From Acidobacteriota bacterium (GTDB lineage: Bacteria > Acidobacteriota > Vicinamibacteria > Vicinamibacterales > Fen-181): a stretch of DNA of 7,353 bases. Position numbers and translations under genes: made by a program. Below the pieces are notes generated by a model that searched no databases, had not been told where the DNA came from, and worked only from the letters and a program-made list of their open reading frames with translations. Below are positions 5,740 to 7,353 of the stretch, piece by piece (positions within the stretch are counted from its first letter, which is position 1; every line of letters starts with the position of its first letter). Where the stretch lies: assembly GCA_021779795.1 (NCBI GenBank), contig JAJXZZ010000159.1:1-7353 (forward strand). The letters are read 5' to 3'.

Positions 5740-6835
5740 CCGCCCCCCGGGCGGCCGACTGGTAGAGCGCCAGCCAGCGCTCCACCACGACGTCCCAGGA
5801 ATACCGGCGGGCCACTTCCGCGCCGCGGGCCGAGAGATCGGCTCGCTGCGCGGGGCTGCCCGCCAGCTCGCGCAGCGCGGCCGCCAGCGCGGCGTCGTCA
5901 CCCGGCGGCACCAGCCGCGCCGCCCCTTCCATCCACCAGGCGTACCCGAAAATCCCCGACGCGACGACCGGACGGCGATAGGCCATCGCCTCGAGGGGCA
6001 CGAGCCCGAAGCTCTCGCCTCCCATCGACGGCACCGCCACCAGGTCGGCGGCCTCGAACACCCGCGCCAGGCCCGGCTCGGTGACCTCCCCGCCGAAGCT
6101 GACCGGCAGGCCCGACGTCTCGCCCCGCCAGCCCTCCGCGCCGCGGCCGATGGCGGTGACGGTCAGCAGGCCCGGCGCCTCGGCCTCGATCCGCCGCAGG
6201 GCGCGCACCAGCACGCCGAATCCCTTCCGCGGCTCGTCGAGGCGGCCGAGGAACAGCACCGACACCGGCCCCGCCGTCTCCCGGAGGGGCGCCGGCGAGG
6301 CCGGCAGCGCGATGGCGTTCGGGATGATCTCGAACGCCGCGCGGTGGTAGCGCGTGGCGAATTCCCGGGCCGGCTCGGACACGGCGACCCGCGCGTGCAG
6401 CCGCGACCAGACGGCCTGCGCCCACGGCCACGCCCACAGGTAGCCGCGGCTGGTCTCGGAGTAGGTGTGGAACGTCCCGACCCGCAGCGCGTTCCGCGGC
6501 GCCAGCCACAGCAGGGCCGCCGACGGCAGCGGGCTGACCGGCTCCTGCACGTGGACGACGTCGGGGGCGAAGTCGCGGACCAGGCGGCGCAGCGGGAGGA
6601 GCAGGCGAGGATCGACGGGGACGCGGCTGGCGGCGCCGTTGAACGGGATCGTCGAGACGCGGCCGACGACGGTGACGCGCGGGTCGTGCCCGAGCACGTC
6701 GGCCGACGCCGGGCCGACCAGGCGGGCATCCACGCCGCGCGCGGTCAGCGCGTCGAGCAGGCCGAGCACGTGGCGGTTGACGCCGCCCGGCACGTTCAGG
6801 TCGTACGGCGTCGCGAGGAGGACCCGCAGGCTCAT
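5732..6835 (-). CDS. GT4 glycosyltransferase, PimA-like (GT-B fold)
   Basis: A 367-residue retaining glycosyltransferase that should transfer a sugar from a nucleotide donor to a membrane-bound acceptor at the cytoplasmic face. It resembles mycobacterial phosphatidylinositol mannosyltransferase PimA along its length. The N-terminal Rossmann domain carries VPGGVNRHVLGLLDAL (15-30) and GTFHTY with H123. The C-terminal domain carries LFLGRLDEPRKG with R198 and K204, equivalent to the PimA GDP-binding Arg196 and Lys202, and the EX7E motif GGESFGLVPLEAMA with E274 and E282. It ends with YSWDVVVERWLALY, also PimA-like. The ATG at 6835 is where family similarity begins, though no strong Shine-Dalgarno precedes it; the open frame runs further upstream without family resemblance. 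It follows the FAD oxidoreductase gene by 92 bp on the same strand. Donor and acceptor are not proven; inositol lipids are not implied outside actinobacteria. Confidence 0.88.
   Translation of the reverse strand: MSLRVLLATPYDLNVPGGVNRHVLGLLDALTARGVDARLVGPASADVLGHDPRVTVVGRVSTIPFNGAASRVPVDPRLLLPLRRLVRDFAPDVVHVQEPVSPLPSAALLWLAPRNALRVGTFHTYSETSRGYLWAWPWAQAVWSRLHARVAVSEPAREFATRYHRAAFEIIPNAIALPASPAPLRETAGPVSVLFLGRLDEPRKGFGVLVRALRRIEAEAPGLLTVTAIGRGAEGWRGETSGLPVSFGGEVTEPGLARVFEAADLVAVPSMGGESFGLVPLEAMAYRRPVVASGIFGYAWWMEGAARLVPPGDDAALAAALRELAGSPAQRADLSARGAEVARRYSWDVVVERWLALYQSAARGAAT
5739..5755. terminator. GC hairpin at the convergent tricorn/glycosyltransferase junction
   Basis: GCCGCCC (5739-5745) and GGGCGGC (5749-5755) form a perfect 7-bp stem with a CCC loop. 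It starts at the last base of the tricorn stop codon and lies inside the last codons of the glycosyltransferase gene. No T-run follows on either strand. It may stop or stabilise one or both converging transcripts, but it is not a textbook intrinsic terminator. Confidence 0.35.
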
Positions 6836-6910
6836 GACCGGACCGCCAGGGACATCGAATGAGAATATGGCAGCGGCGCGTCGAATGGAAGCGCGGCGCA
6901 GCCCGGCGGC

Positions 6911-6922
6911 GCCCGCGCGGGC
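6911..6922. repeat. 12-bp perfect palindrome after the FAD oxidoreductase stop
   Basis: GCCCGCGCGGGC is its own reverse complement and lies 5 bp past the oxidoreductase stop codon. It could fold as a short 4-bp stem with a 4-nt loop in RNA. No T-run follows, so read-through into the glycosyltransferase gene is likely. Chance occurrence is plausible at this base composition. Confidence 0.3.
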
Positions 6923-6927
6923 ATCGC

Positions 6928-7353
6928 TCAGCCGCGGGCGTCGTGGGCCCGCGAGAGGACGAGATCGAGCAGCGCCGGATGCGTGAGCACGAGGCCGAGC
7001 AGCGGCGCCGACAGGCGCGGGTGCTCGAACGTCCATCGCGCGGCCGTTCCCAGCCGCAGCCTCGGATGGTAGCGGCTTCGCCAGGCCGCGATGTACCGCT
7101 CGACGGCGGGCCCGGGTTCGGCGGTCCCGCCCGCGGCAAGCGCCGCGGCCAGCACCGGGCCGGTGCCCAGCGCGCGGCTGATCCCCTCGCCCATGAACGG
7201 ATCGCCGACGGCCGCCGCGTCGCCGGCGACGAGCGGCCCGTCGCTCCGCCACATGTCCGTCGAGAACGGCAGCGGCCCGACGCCGCGGAACGCGCCGGTT
7301 CTCCTCGCGGGCCCGAGGGCGCCGGCCAGCGCGAGTTGCTCGACCGCCGAGGC
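6928..7353 (-). CDS. FAD-dependent oxidoreductase, geranylgeranyl-reductase type (C-terminal part)
   Basis: The C-terminal 141 residues of a flavoprotein; the N-terminus, including the GxGxxG FAD-binding motif, lies beyond the right edge. Reading from the edge, LPFSTDMW is followed by PLVAGDAAAVGDPFMGEGI (residues 40-58 of the visible part), the second FAD/ribityl-contact motif of the PHBH/geranylgeranyl reductase group (GDAAGxxxPxxGEGI). The tail has YIAAWRSRYHPRLRLG and ends at LSRAHDARG, typical of family members in which a helical segment follows. The frame is open through the whole edge region, so the Met at 7254 is internal. Relatives reduce isoprenoid double bonds (bacteriochlorophyll, menaquinone or archaeal lipids) or act as monooxygenases or halogenases; the visible part cannot decide among these. 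The downstream glycosyltransferase gene, 92 bp away on the same strand, may be cotranscribed. Confidence 0.85.
   Translation of the reverse strand, partial: ASAVEQLALAGALGPARRTGAFRGVGPLPFSTDMWRSDGPLVAGDAAAVGDPFMGEGISRALGTGPVLAAALAAGGTAEPGPAVERYIAAWRSRYHPRLRLGTAARWTFEHPRLSAPLLGLVLTHPALLDLVLSRAHDARG

Noticed and set aside
4345..5901. A 518-codon minus-strand open frame opposite the tricorn C-terminal half
   Set aside because: It is an antisense shadow of the S41 coding frame, with low-complexity V/A/R/D/L content and no recognisable domain. The same applies to the 466-codon frame at 2356-3756 and to the frames at 2553-4361 and 4500-5765.
6861..6896. A promoter for the glycosyltransferase (TATTCT with TTCCAT 17 bp upstream on the minus strand)
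   Set aside because: The -10 matches 4 of 6 and the -35 only 2 of 6. Cotranscription with the upstream oxidoreductase gene is at least as likely.
1..7353. tRNA, rRNA, CRISPR, insertion sequence, toxin-antitoxin or phage defence genes
   Set aside because: I found no regularly spaced repeats, no transposase or integrase motifs, no terminal inverted repeats and no RNA-gene signatures. Base composition looks uniform across the window.

Overview
The window is a compact stretch of very GC-rich (roughly 70% by eye) bacterial chromosome. It holds six protein genes and no RNA genes, mobile elements or CRISPR. The gene content (secreted M28 metallopeptidase, secreted tricorn-type protease, a free-standing IF-1, a small Tudor-like protein), the TAGAA(T)-type -10 boxes and the GC content would fit an Acidobacteriota member such as a Vicinamibacteria-like lineage. 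That placement is inference from style, not proof; other GC-rich soil phyla are possible.

Layout. (1) 1-1623, minus: complete exported M28 (carboxypeptidase Q/PSMA-like) metallopeptidase with a PA domain, preceded by a good promoter at 1691-1719. (2) 1757-1975, minus: a 72-residue translation initiation factor IF-1 with a TTG start, not next to ribosomal protein genes. (3) 1976-2246: a divergent intergenic region with a candidate promoter on each side of a perfect 7-bp inverted repeat. (4) 2247-2462, plus: 71-residue protein with a Tudor/SH3-like core and a basic tail. (5) 2527-5739, plus: exported 1070-residue tricorn protease homologue with beta-propellers, PDZ domain and all catalytic residues. 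(6) 5732-6835, minus: a PimA-like GT4 glycosyltransferase whose 3' end overlaps the tricorn gene by 8 bp, with a GC hairpin at the junction. (7) 6928 to the right edge, minus: the C-terminal 141 residues of a geranylgeranyl-reductase-type FAD oxidoreductase.

How they may work together. The two exported peptidases could act in sequence outside the cytoplasm, the tricorn enzyme making short peptides and the M28 enzyme removing terminal residues, but they are not an operon. IF-1 and the Tudor-like protein share a divergent control region and are both small, probably nucleic-acid or ribosome/polymerase-associated proteins. The glycosyltransferase and the FAD reductase are codirectional, 92 bp apart, and could both act on a membrane lipid. 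I see no clearly new multi-gene system. The best leads are the unlinked IF-1 with its divergent Tudor-like partner and the reductase/PimA-like pair.
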